From Gemmatimonadales bacterium (lineage in GTDB: Bacteria > Gemmatimonadota > Gemmatimonadetes > Gemmatimonadales > GWC2-71-9), in the NCBI GenBank assembly GCA_030601605.1, contig JAUVTI010000101.1, positions 1 to 7,172 on the forward strand: 7,172 nt of DNA, in the 5' to 3' direction. A program made the position numbers and the translations under genes. The stretch's first letter is position 1. Each line of letters starts with the position of its first letter. Below the pieces are notes generated by a model. That model worked only from the letters and a program-made list of their open reading frames with translations, was not told where the DNA came from and did not search any database. Shown here piece after piece: positions 1-5,149 of this stretch.

Positions 1-41
1 CGCTCGAGCTCCGCAAGCCGTGAGTGGGTGTCGTCGGCCAT
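1..41 (-). CDS. Partial CDS, N-terminus only, unknown product
   Basis: An ATG at 39-41 opens a frame that runs off the left edge after 13 full codons (MADDTHSRLAELE). An AGGA-type ribosome binding site lies about 7 nt upstream (49-52), and a promoter-like element and a leader hairpin sit further upstream, which together make a real start likely. The charged LAELE stretch looks like the beginning of an amphipathic helix or coiled coil, as found in small SlyX-like or similar helical proteins, but 13 residues are too few to name a family. It follows the zinc-ribbon gene at a distance of 113 nt and seems able to be transcribed on its own. Confidence 0.6.
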   Translation of the reverse strand, partial: MADDTHSRLAELE

Positions 42-78
42 TGTTTCTTCCTCTGCTCCGTGAAGTCGGGCATACGTT

Positions 79-111
79 GAGCCGTCTCCTCCAACCTGGA
101 GGCGACGGCTC
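79..111 (-). other. Strong hairpin in the leader of the left-edge gene, possible terminator of the upstream unit
   Basis: Positions 79-86 (gagccgtc) pair perfectly with 104-111 (gacggctc). After one mismatch (87/103), 88-92 (cctcc) pairs with 98-102 (ggagg), leaving a 5-nt loop at 93-97. The 13-bp GC-rich stem is not followed by a U-run on either strand, so it is not a textbook intrinsic terminator. It lies between the end of the zinc-ribbon gene and the start at 41. It also falls just downstream of the transcription start predicted from the element at 124-153, so it could be a terminator or a 5'-leader structure. Confidence 0.55.
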
Positions 112-123
112 GCAAACTGGCCA

Positions 124-153
124 AATATAAGCCAGGCAGGAAGTGATTACCAA
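124..153 (-). promoter_or_regulatory. Candidate sigma70-type promoter for the left-edge gene
   Basis: Read on the minus strand, TTGGTA (148-153, 4 of 6 to the -35 consensus) is followed by an 18-nt spacer and TATATT (124-129, 5 of 6 to the -10 consensus). It lies directly after the stop codon of the zinc-ribbon gene, in a locally AT-richer stretch of an otherwise GC-rich window. The predicted transcript would begin near 117 and enter the 79-111 hairpin at once. This is a consensus match only. Confidence 0.4.
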
Positions 154-154
154 C

Positions 155-1066
155 CTAAAAGAGCTGCTGCCCCCCCGCCAGGATCTCGTTCAGCGCCTCG
201 GTGAAGTACGGATTGGACTCTGCTACGTCCCGTCCCACCTGCCCCACGTACTCCTCCCAGCTTTTCTTGATCTCCTCCTCGCACTCATCCTTGAGCCGGC
301 CCTCAGCGAGGGCGCGCTGCCGCTTCTCCGGCTGGTACACGATCATGTCGGATATGAGGGCTCGGGCTAGCCGCCGCGCCTTCTGCTGCGGATCCTGCGA
401 CATGAACGGGTTGATCGGCCGTGTGACGACAGGTGGCTGGGTGGCTGCCGCCGGCGCCTCCGCGACCGGAGCGGCGGACTTGGGGGCAGCCGCAGGCGGT
501 ACCGGCGGCGCCGCCATCGGCTTGCCGGGCCCCGGACGGAACACCGGGGCGCTGGGCCGCTCGACCGCCGGCCGGGCAGCGGGGCCAGGCCGTCTGGGTG
601 CCGATATGGGCCGGGTCACCCGAGGCCGCGGCGGCGGCGTCTTCCGGGGAGGCGCCGGTGTCGGAGTCTGCGGCGGGGGTTCCGCCTTCACGGGCGGCTT
701 GGGTGTGGGGGCTGCCGGCCTTACCTCCGGCGCTGGCTGGGGCCTTGCCTCCAGCGGGGCCTGAGGCGCGGCGGCCGGAGCGAGCGGCGTCTGTGCCACT
801 GGAGCCGGCGCCGGCTCAGCCGGCCTGGGAGCCGGAGGCTCGGTGGCCACGAATGTCGGCTCGACCGGAGCTGCCAGCAGCTCGGGCGCCGCCGCCCGGA
901 CTTGGGGTGTGGTCTCCCGCGGCGCCGGGGGCGCCGGAGCCTGTCCGGCGGGGCTCACCTCAATCACGTTCGAGCACACCGAGCAGCGCGCGCGAACGCC
1001 TTCCGCCGGCACCTTCGCCGGATCGACCCGGTAGACCGTCTCGCAAGAGGAACAGCTGACGTTCAT
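155..1066 (-). CDS. MJ0042-type zinc-ribbon protein with Pro/Ala linker and helical C-terminal domain
   Basis: The 303-residue protein has three parts. Residues 1-37 form a small zinc ribbon with two CxxC knuckles (C5/C8 and C28/C31) and the VYRVDP spacing typical of the MJ0042 finger family. Residues about 40-217 are a low-complexity Pro/Ala/Arg-rich linker, probably disordered, that carries the short motif VTRPI twice (150-154 and 214-218). Residues about 218-303 are a predicted helical domain beginning INPF, with a KARRLARALISD segment and ending at QQLF. Similar tails follow MJ0042 ribbons in other bacteria, as far as I recall, but no biochemical role is known to me. There is no signal peptide or membrane segment, so it should be cytoplasmic. 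The start at 1066 has a GGAG site (1075-1078) 8 nt upstream. It lies 18 nt after the GGDEF gene and is probably co-transcribed, which suggests an adaptor role in signalling (inference). Confidence 0.85.
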   Translation of the reverse strand: MNVSCSSCETVYRVDPAKVPAEGVRARCSVCSNVIEVSPAGQAPAPPAPRETTPQVRAAAPELLAAPVEPTFVATEPPAPRPAEPAPAPVAQTPLAPAAAPQAPLEARPQPAPEVRPAAPTPKPPVKAEPPPQTPTPAPPRKTPPPRPRVTRPISAPRRPGPAARPAVERPSAPVFRPGPGKPMAAPPVPPAAAPKSAAPVAEAPAAATQPPVVTRPINPFMSQDPQQKARRLARALISDMIVYQPEKRQRALAEGRLKDECEEEIKKSWEEYVGQVGRDVAESNPYFTEALNEILAGGQQLF

Positions 1067-1084
1067 TGGTGCATCTCCAACGGC

Positions 1085-2032
1085 CTATTGGCCGGTGTCG
1101 CGTCGACGGTCGACGACGAACACGGAACCCGGCAGCGTCTTCGCGTAGCTCTTCATTTCCGTGGCCAGCTCACTCACCTCGGCCGGGTGGCTGTAGGTGC
1201 GACGCTCGTTGGTCACGATTCCGATGGACAGCGTCATCAGCGGTACGCGGTGGAGGTGTCCGCGCCGGTCCTTTCCGAAGAAGTACCCCGCCCTGCGATC
1301 CTGGGCGTTGTACTGGAACGGGATGAGAGCGTCGAACACGGCGATGACCTCACTGCAAACCTCCTGCACCATCTCCATGGGCAGGACCATGATGAAGTCG
1401 TCCCCTCCAATGTGACCGACGAAGCCGTCACTCGGACACATCCCCTTCACCACGTCGCGCAATATGCGCGACAGGATGAAGATAACGCGGTCGCCGTCGT
1501 AGTAGCTGTACCGGTCGTTGAACTCCTTGAAGTGGTCCAAATCGGCGTAACAGACCGCGAAGATCTCCCCACCGTCCAGGCGGGTGCGAATCTGTCGCTC
1601 GATCTCGGTCGTGCCGGGCAGCCGAGTGGACGGGTGCACCGCCACGTTGCGTGCGGTGCGCGACAGCAGCACGCCCAGCCTGCTGCGTTGCTCGTCGGGC
1701 GCGATGATCGGAGTGAGTACCTCGTCGGCGCCGGCATCGAACCAGGAGCGCACCTGATCCGATGCGTGTCCACCGGCCACGAAGGCCACCGGCACAATGG
1801 CGGTGTACGGATCCTCCTTCAGGGAGCGGCAGAGCTTGAGCCCGTCCGAGCCCGCCCCATCAGCATCGATTATGATGAGGGCCGGCGGATTGCGGAGCGC
1901 CTGTGTCTCGACGGCCTCGAGCTCGTGGAGTGTGAGCAGCGGGAGAGGATGCTCCTCCACCCAGGCCGAGATCAGATCGGGTACCGGACGCTCAGCGGGG
2001 GAATAGTAGAGTACCGTTGGGCGCGTCCGCAC
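1085..2032 (-). CDS. Receiver-like/GGDEF domain protein (putative diguanylate cyclase)
   Basis: The 315-residue protein has an N-terminal CheY-like fold (about 1-115) and a C-terminal GGDEF domain (about 130-310). The receiver keeps an aspartate at the phosphoacceptor position (D56 in LIIIDADG) and the GADEVLTP turn. It lacks the N-terminal acidic pair (YYSP at 9-12), the switch Thr/Ser (A86) and the conserved Lys (P108). The GGDEF half has the entry motif TRLPG, D164-L-D-x-F-K with N172-D173, and the signature GGDDF at 209-213. Asp181, at the residue that selects guanine in diguanylate cyclases, is kept, which favours c-di-GMP over mixed AMP-GMP products. No RxxD inhibitory site lies at the usual spacing; CPSD (199-202) is close but one residue out of register. 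If active, it would make c-di-GMP from two GTP in the cytosol. The GTG start at 2032 is chosen because AGGAG lies just upstream; a promoter-like element precedes it. It is probably co-transcribed with the zinc-ribbon gene. Confidence 0.85.
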   Translation of the reverse strand: MRTRPTVLYYSPAERPVPDLISAWVEEHPLPLLTLHELEAVETQALRNPPALIIIDADGAGSDGLKLCRSLKEDPYTAIVPVAFVAGGHASDQVRSWFDAGADEVLTPIIAPDEQRSRLGVLLSRTARNVAVHPSTRLPGTTEIERQIRTRLDGGEIFAVCYADLDHFKEFNDRYSYYDGDRVIFILSRILRDVVKGMCPSDGFVGHIGGDDFIMVLPMEMVQEVCSEVIAVFDALIPFQYNAQDRRAGYFFGKDRRGHLHRVPLMTLSIGIVTNERRTYSHPAEVSELATEMKSYAKTLPGSVFVVDRRRDTGQ

Positions 2033-2036
2033 CGGT

Positions 2037-2041
2037 CTCCT
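2037..2041 (-). promoter_or_regulatory. Ribosome binding site fixing the GTG start of the GGDEF gene
   Basis: AGGAG ends 4 nt before the GTG at 2030-2032, and a second AGGAG lies a few bases further upstream. No ATG in a suitable place competes, so this supports a GTG initiator. Confidence 0.6.
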
Positions 2042-2067
2042 GGGCTCCTAATCGACGAAGTCGGACA

Positions 2068-2096
2068 AACTTAGAGGTCGCCCCCTGCCAAGTCAA
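2068..2096 (-). promoter_or_regulatory. Candidate sigma70-type promoter for the GGDEF/zinc-ribbon unit
   Basis: On the minus strand TTGACT (2091-2096, 5 of 6 to the -35 consensus) is followed by exactly 17 nt and TAAGTT (2068-2073, 3 of 6 to the -10 consensus). The predicted start near 2060 would leave a 5' leader of about 28 nt that contains the AGGAG site. Its place between two hairpins that close the upstream block and the GGDEF start fits an independent transcription unit. Evidence is sequence match and position only. Confidence 0.45.
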
Positions 2097-2115
2097 ATGA
2101 GCTAAGTCACAGTCC

Positions 2116-2146
2116 CGGGAGGCCTTCCCGACGGGGCTGGCAGCCC
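2116..2146 (-). terminator. Two tandem small hairpins after the era-to-envelope gene block, possible terminator
   Basis: Directly after the stop codon at 2147-2149 the minus strand holds GGGCT/AGCCC with a 3-nt loop (2134-2146). Four bases on there is CGGGA/TCCCG with a 5-nt loop (2116-2130). Both stems are perfect, 5 bp each and GC-rich. No U-run follows, so if this ends transcription it is not a canonical intrinsic terminator. The position at the end of a four-gene block and ahead of a promoter-like element is the main argument. Confidence 0.4.
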
Positions 2147-2998
2147 TCAGAACCCCACTTTGAGGCCTAGCTGCCACACGGGCGCCTGGCCCGGGCCCTG
2201 ATCCAGGAGCGCCGACTCGACCTCCAGCTGGTGCTCGTTTCCGGCCAGCCGCGTCGAGATGAAGGCGTCCACGAAGCTCAGGACGTGGTTCGCCAGCAGG
2301 AGACCGAACCAGGTCGTTGCCCGGCGGAAGGCGTCGTCGCTCCTGCGGATGGACTGGCGGTAGAGGTCCTGCTCCAGGCCCGCGTTGCGCCAGGTCCAGA
2401 TGAAGTTGGGTCCGACGGCGTGCTGCCGGTAGAACTCGAGCGCGCGCTGGTACTCCGGAGAGTTGGGCGGTGGGGGGTCGTCGGGATCCGCGAAGAAGGT
2501 GCGCCGGGCCAGGTCCCACTGGAACCCGTTGAAGGTGCGCTCGTCAGTCGGGGGGACCAGCGCCGGTCCGGGATCGGTGTCGAAAGGGCCGCTCTCGATG
2601 AACTCGGCGACCTTCTCGTAGTACTCGAAGGCTGTGTCGGGCTTCACCGGATCGAACGGCGCCCGGGCCACCGTGAACGCCAGGGCGCGGTAACGGTCGC
2701 TCTCCCGTCCCCCCTCGGAGCTGAAGCTGACGGCCTGGGTCAGCAAGAGGGCCTCCAATACCAGGTAGATGGCGCCGCGCTCCTGCCCCATCATGAGCTG
2801 GCCGCTGCCCGGGATGAGCAGCGACGAGACCGGTGGAAGCCAGGTCGCCCGCTGCGGCTTGGCCGCCGTGTCGGGCGCCGCTTCCCAGGGGGTGTGCGGC
2901 AGCAACGCCAGGCTCTGCGGGGGTGGGCTTCCCTGCGCCCAGGCGTCCGCGCAGAGTACGGTCCAGACCGTGGCGAGGCAGGCGAGGCTCCGGCGCAC
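2147..2998 (-). CDS. Exported protein of unknown function (PGSGQ-motif, DUF5683-like)
   Basis: The 283-residue protein starts with a clear signal peptide: MRRS, a hydrophobic stretch to about residue 17, and a likely cleavage after AWA (19-21). After a Pro-rich mature N-terminus comes SSLLIPGSGQLMMGQERGAIY (58-78) leading into a hydrophobic segment (79-90). A second hydrophobic segment, FGLLLANHVLSFVDAF, is at 231-246. The C-terminus ends in VGF, a terminal aromatic residue as in many outer-membrane proteins. The PGSGQ-plus-RG pattern resembles DUF5683-type envelope proteins; I am not certain of the family. The middle (about 95-215) is acidic and Pro/Tyr-rich, with a DPDDPPPP run. The start is GTG at 2996-2998, which overlaps the stop of the PorV/Q-like gene by one base (TAGTG), so translation is probably coupled. 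An envelope role next to a beta-barrel protein is inference. Confidence 0.85.
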   Translation of the reverse strand: MRRSLACLATVWTVLCADAWAQGSPPPQSLALLPHTPWEAAPDTAAKPQRATWLPPVSSLLIPGSGQLMMGQERGAIYLVLEALLLTQAVSFSSEGGRESDRYRALAFTVARAPFDPVKPDTAFEYYEKVAEFIESGPFDTDPGPALVPPTDERTFNGFQWDLARRTFFADPDDPPPPNSPEYQRALEFYRQHAVGPNFIWTWRNAGLEQDLYRQSIRRSDDAFRRATTWFGLLLANHVLSFVDAFISTRLAGNEHQLEVESALLDQGPGQAPVWQLGLKVGF

Positions 2999-3978
2999 TA
3001 GAAGGCCAATTCCAGGCTGAGGTACACCGGCTCGTCGAACGTCGACGAGTCGTAGAAGACACGCGCGAAGTCGAATGCGAACTTGCCGAAGCGCAGCCCA
3101 ATGCCCACAGATGGACCGCGGGTCTCCGAATGGAGGAACGCGTACCCGGCCCGCAGCCGCACGATCTGGCCGTATCCCAGTTCCACTCCGATACGGGCAT
3201 CCGGGTCGGTTGGCCCACTGAGCGCGTCTTGCAGGTCCACGAGGAAGCGCGCATCCATGCGCTCCGGCGAGTTCTCCGGCTGCGGCAGGAACACGCGGTA
3301 CGCCACGCCAACTTGCAGCCGGGTCGGCAGCGGATCGGCCTGATCCTTGTTCTCCAGCTGGAGCTTGAATCCGGCGTGGCGGAGCACCGCTCCGATCCTG
3401 AGGTTGTCGTCGGCCCCCGCGGCGAACTGCAGGCCCACGTCAACGCCGTGAGTCGTGCCCACTATGCTCCGCAGGGTGCGGCAGTCACCCGAGCAGTCCT
3501 GGCGGAACTGAATCAGCTTGTAGTTGACGCCGAGGGCGAAGTGGGAGCCGAGCTCCGTGGCGTACGAAGCCAGCAACTCGATGTTCTTGAGCGAGATTCG
3601 GCCGATCACCCCGCCCGGGCCGACCGAGACCTCCTGGCTGCCGAAGTCGACGAGGTAGGCCGAGACTCCGAGCACCCCCAGCCGGTTGGCCGGGAAGTAG
3701 GCCGAGAGTGCCGTGTTGTTGGACGCGAACGTGGAGGAGTAGTGTGCCGCAATGACGGTGTTGGGGATGGTCGCCAGCCCAGCGGGGTTCCAGAACGCGG
3801 CTTCGGTGTCTCCCGCGTCGGCCGCTGCCGCCTGGCCCAGCGCGGCGGCGCGGGCGCCGACCGGCAACAGGAGGAACGTTGCTCCTCCCGACTCCGGGTT
3901 GTCAGATCCCTGGGCCCGAAGGGGCGAAGCAGCGAGAAGAAGAGTGAGTGCGCCGACGCTAAAGCGGCGTCGCCTCAT
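2998..3978 (-). CDS. PorV/PorQ-family outer-membrane beta-barrel protein
   Basis: The 326-residue protein has a signal peptide (MRRRR, hydrophobic core 7-18, probable cleavage after LRA at 20-22). The next segment, FLLLPVGARAAALGQ (35-49) followed by EAAFWNPAGLA (59-69), is the hallmark of the PorV/PorQ (UPF0164) family. The rest alternates short beta-strands and turns, as expected of a FadL-like barrel of about 14 strands, and ends with a strand finishing LELAF. In Bacteroidota PorV shuttles cargo of the type IX secretion system; relatives occur in phyla without proof of such a system, and no other secretion gene is visible here. A DCSGDC loop (161-166) holds two cysteines, possibly a disulphide. 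The ATG at 3978 lies inside the preceding Trm112-like gene (20-nt overlap) and has no evident own ribosome binding site, which suggests coupled translation. Confidence 0.88.
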   Translation of the reverse strand: MRRRRFSVGALTLLLAASPLRAQGSDNPESGGATFLLLPVGARAAALGQAAAADAGDTEAAFWNPAGLATIPNTVIAAHYSSTFASNNTALSAYFPANRLGVLGVSAYLVDFGSQEVSVGPGGVIGRISLKNIELLASYATELGSHFALGVNYKLIQFRQDCSGDCRTLRSIVGTTHGVDVGLQFAAGADDNLRIGAVLRHAGFKLQLENKDQADPLPTRLQVGVAYRVFLPQPENSPERMDARFLVDLQDALSGPTDPDARIGVELGYGQIVRLRAGYAFLHSETRGPSVGIGLRFGKFAFDFARVFYDSSTFDEPVYLSLELAF

Positions 3979-4129
3979 CGATCAGCATGATGGGGATGTC
4001 GTCCTCCACTGCGTACACGAGACGGCACGCGTGACAGACGAGTTGCTCCTTGGGCTCCTCCCGGTACTCGAGCTCCCCCTTGCACTTGGGGCAGACCAGG
4101 ATCTCCAGCAGGTCGGGTGAGAGACTCAT
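3959..4129 (-). CDS. Trm112-like small zinc-binding protein (YcaR/UPF0434 type)
   Basis: This 56-residue protein has the Trm112/YcaR layout: LLEILVCPKCKGEL at 7-20, a second CxxC at C32/C35, and the closing segment YAVEDDIPIMLIDEA (39-53). The four cysteines C13, C16, C32 and C35 should bind one zinc. Eukaryotic and archaeal Trm112 activates methyltransferases that modify tRNA, rRNA and release factors; bacterial short forms are thought to have similar partner roles but are less studied. The frame is open to 4192, but the start at 4129 is preferred because all family features begin there, GAGGA lies 4 nt upstream, and the ATG overlaps the era stop as ATGA. The link to era fits a translation-related role. 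Confidence 0.9.
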   Translation of the reverse strand: MSLSPDLLEILVCPKCKGELEYREEPKEQLVCHACRLVYAVEDDIPIMLIDEATPL

Positions 4130-5013
4130 GTGTTCCTCGTACCGGGTAGGGGGAAGCCGAGTTCGCGTAGCCGCTGCGGAGAGCGGCGCCACTTGGGTAG
4201 CACCTTGACCCAGAGGTCCAGGAACACCCGCTTGCCGAGCAGGTGCTCGATGCTCTGTCGAGCCAGCGCGCCGAGCTGTTTGATCGTGCGGCCGTTGCTT
4301 CCGATCACGATCCCCTTCTGTGACTCCCGCTCAACGTGCACGGTAACCCGAATATACACCGGGTCCGAGTCCTCCCGGAACTCGTCCACCTCGGCTGCCA
4401 GGGCATAGGGGAGCTCCTCGTCGAGCAGCTCGAACGCGGCCTCCCGCACGAACTCCGCGACGAAGAACCGCAGGGGCTGCGTGCTGATGTCCTCCGGGTC
4501 GTAGCGGAACGAACCGGGCCGCGCCTGCTCGCGACACCACTCCAGGACCTCCTTCACTCCCTCGCCCGTGGTAGCGCCGACGAGGAACGTGGGTGGCGCC
4601 GTCGCCGGCCGCTCGTGCGGCGGTACGAGATCGGCGCCCGTGAGCACGGTAGCCACTGGCTGCCCCTTGAGCGCATCGGCGGGTACGAGCTCCTCGAGCG
4701 GCGGCGGCGCTCCGTCGGCGAGCGTGCTGAGGTGCAGGATCGCGTCCGCCCCGCGCAGCGCATCCATCACCTGCTCCATCATCGCCTGCTGCAGCAAGTA
4801 GCGCGGCTCGAGCAGGCCGGGTGGGTCCACGAACACCAGTTGGGTCTCGCCCTCAGTGTGGATTCCCACCACCGGCTGGCGCGTCGACTGCGGCTTTGCG
4901 CTGATGATGGCGAGCTTCGCACCCACTATCGCGTTCAGCAGGGTGCTCTTACCGGAGTTGGGCTTGCCCGCGAGTGCAATGACCGCGCAACGGGTATCGG
5001 GAGACTCACGCAT
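4126..5013 (-). CDS. era: GTPase Era (ribosome assembly) with degenerate G4 motif
   Basis: Era binds the 3' end of 16S rRNA and helps mature the 30S subunit. The 295-residue length is normal. The GTPase domain has G1 GKPNSGKST (16-24), the switch-I/G2 region KPQSTRQPVVGI (40-51), and G3 DPPG (63-66, usually DTPG). The G4 position reads TGAD (125-128) instead of NKxD, and G5 reads GA (146-147) instead of SA. The C-terminal KH domain is well kept: VERESQKGIVIGSNG (227-241) carries a GxxG loop, and LDLWVKVLPKWRRSP matches the family end. Loss of the Asn and Lys of G4 is unusual; the base-pairing Asp remains. ATG at 5013 is the only sensible start; no Shine-Dalgarno is visible, and TACCTT sits 7 nt upstream, so a leaderless start is possible. 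The TGA overlaps the next ATG. Confidence 0.95.
   Translation of the reverse strand: MRESPDTRCAVIALAGKPNSGKSTLLNAIVGAKLAIISAKPQSTRQPVVGIHTEGETQLVFVDPPGLLEPRYLLQQAMMEQVMDALRGADAILHLSTLADGAPPPLEELVPADALKGQPVATVLTGADLVPPHERPATAPPTFLVGATTGEGVKEVLEWCREQARPGSFRYDPEDISTQPLRFFVAEFVREAAFELLDEELPYALAAEVDEFREDSDPVYIRVTVHVERESQKGIVIGSNGRTIKQLGALARQSIEHLLGKRVFLDLWVKVLPKWRRSPQRLRELGFPLPGTRNT
4134..4138 (-). promoter_or_regulatory. Ribosome binding site fixing the internal start of the Trm112-like gene
   Basis: GAGGA ends 4 nt before the ATG at 4127-4129, inside the last codons of era. It supports the 56-residue form over the 77-residue extended frame starting at 4192. Confidence 0.6.
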
Positions 5014-5036
5014 CGCGGGGAAGGTACACGACAGCC

Positions 5037-5097
5037 GGGAAACGGGAAGCGGGAAGCGTACGACCCCTCGCAGTACGTTTCCCGTTTCACCTATCCC
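5037..5097. repeat. Long imperfect hairpin made of GGGAA-type heptads
   Basis: The spacer between the oxidoreductase gene and era holds two facing arms, 5037-5061 and 5073-5097, with an 11-nt loop. The inner 11 bp (5051-5061 with 5073-5083) pair fully if one G-U wobble is allowed. The next two 7-bp steps each carry two non-Watson-Crick positions. Both arms are built from 7-nt units such as GGGAAAC and GGGAAGC. No U-run follows on either strand. It may be a dispersed intergenic palindromic repeat, a terminator-like structure, or a processing or stabilising element between the two units; the sequence alone does not decide. Confidence 0.65.
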
Positions 5098-5149
5098 GCT
5101 TCCCGACCAACCAGAGGCTATCGTGGCGCGCGGTAGACGGCTCTCCGCT

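Noticed and set aside
370..960. Apparent simple-sequence region in the zinc-ribbon gene
   Set aside because: It is the Pro/Ala codon-rich linker of the protein, not a DNA tandem repeat array; no regular repeat unit is kept.
1081..1094. Small palindrome CGGCC-TATT-GGCCG over the stop codon of the GGDEF gene
   Set aside because: A 5-bp stem in DNA of this base composition is easily chance, and it lies within a short 18-nt gene junction where a terminator would make little sense.
1490..1492. Hypr-type (cyclic AMP-GMP) assignment for the GGDEF protein
   Set aside because: The selector position is Asp (D181), not Ser, so the usual Hypr signature is absent.
902..2074. Long plus-strand open frame opposite the GGDEF and zinc-ribbon genes
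   Set aside because: It is antisense to two genes with clear domain motifs. Its translation is rich in His, Arg and Val without any recognisable fold, as expected for a GC-rich shadow frame.
2833..3990. Long plus-strand open frame opposite the PorV/Q-like gene and the exported unknown
   Set aside because: It lies opposite genes with signal peptides and family motifs, and its product shows no domain pattern.
4130..4192. Longer 77-residue form of the Trm112-like protein
   Set aside because: The extra 21 residues lie within era and do not match the family; the ATG at 4129 has a GAGGA site and the classic ATGA overlap.
4336..5136. Plus-strand open frame opposite era, extending into the spacer
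   Set aside because: Antisense to a well-conserved GTPase; low-complexity Arg/Leu/Glu content and no ribosome binding site that I could see.
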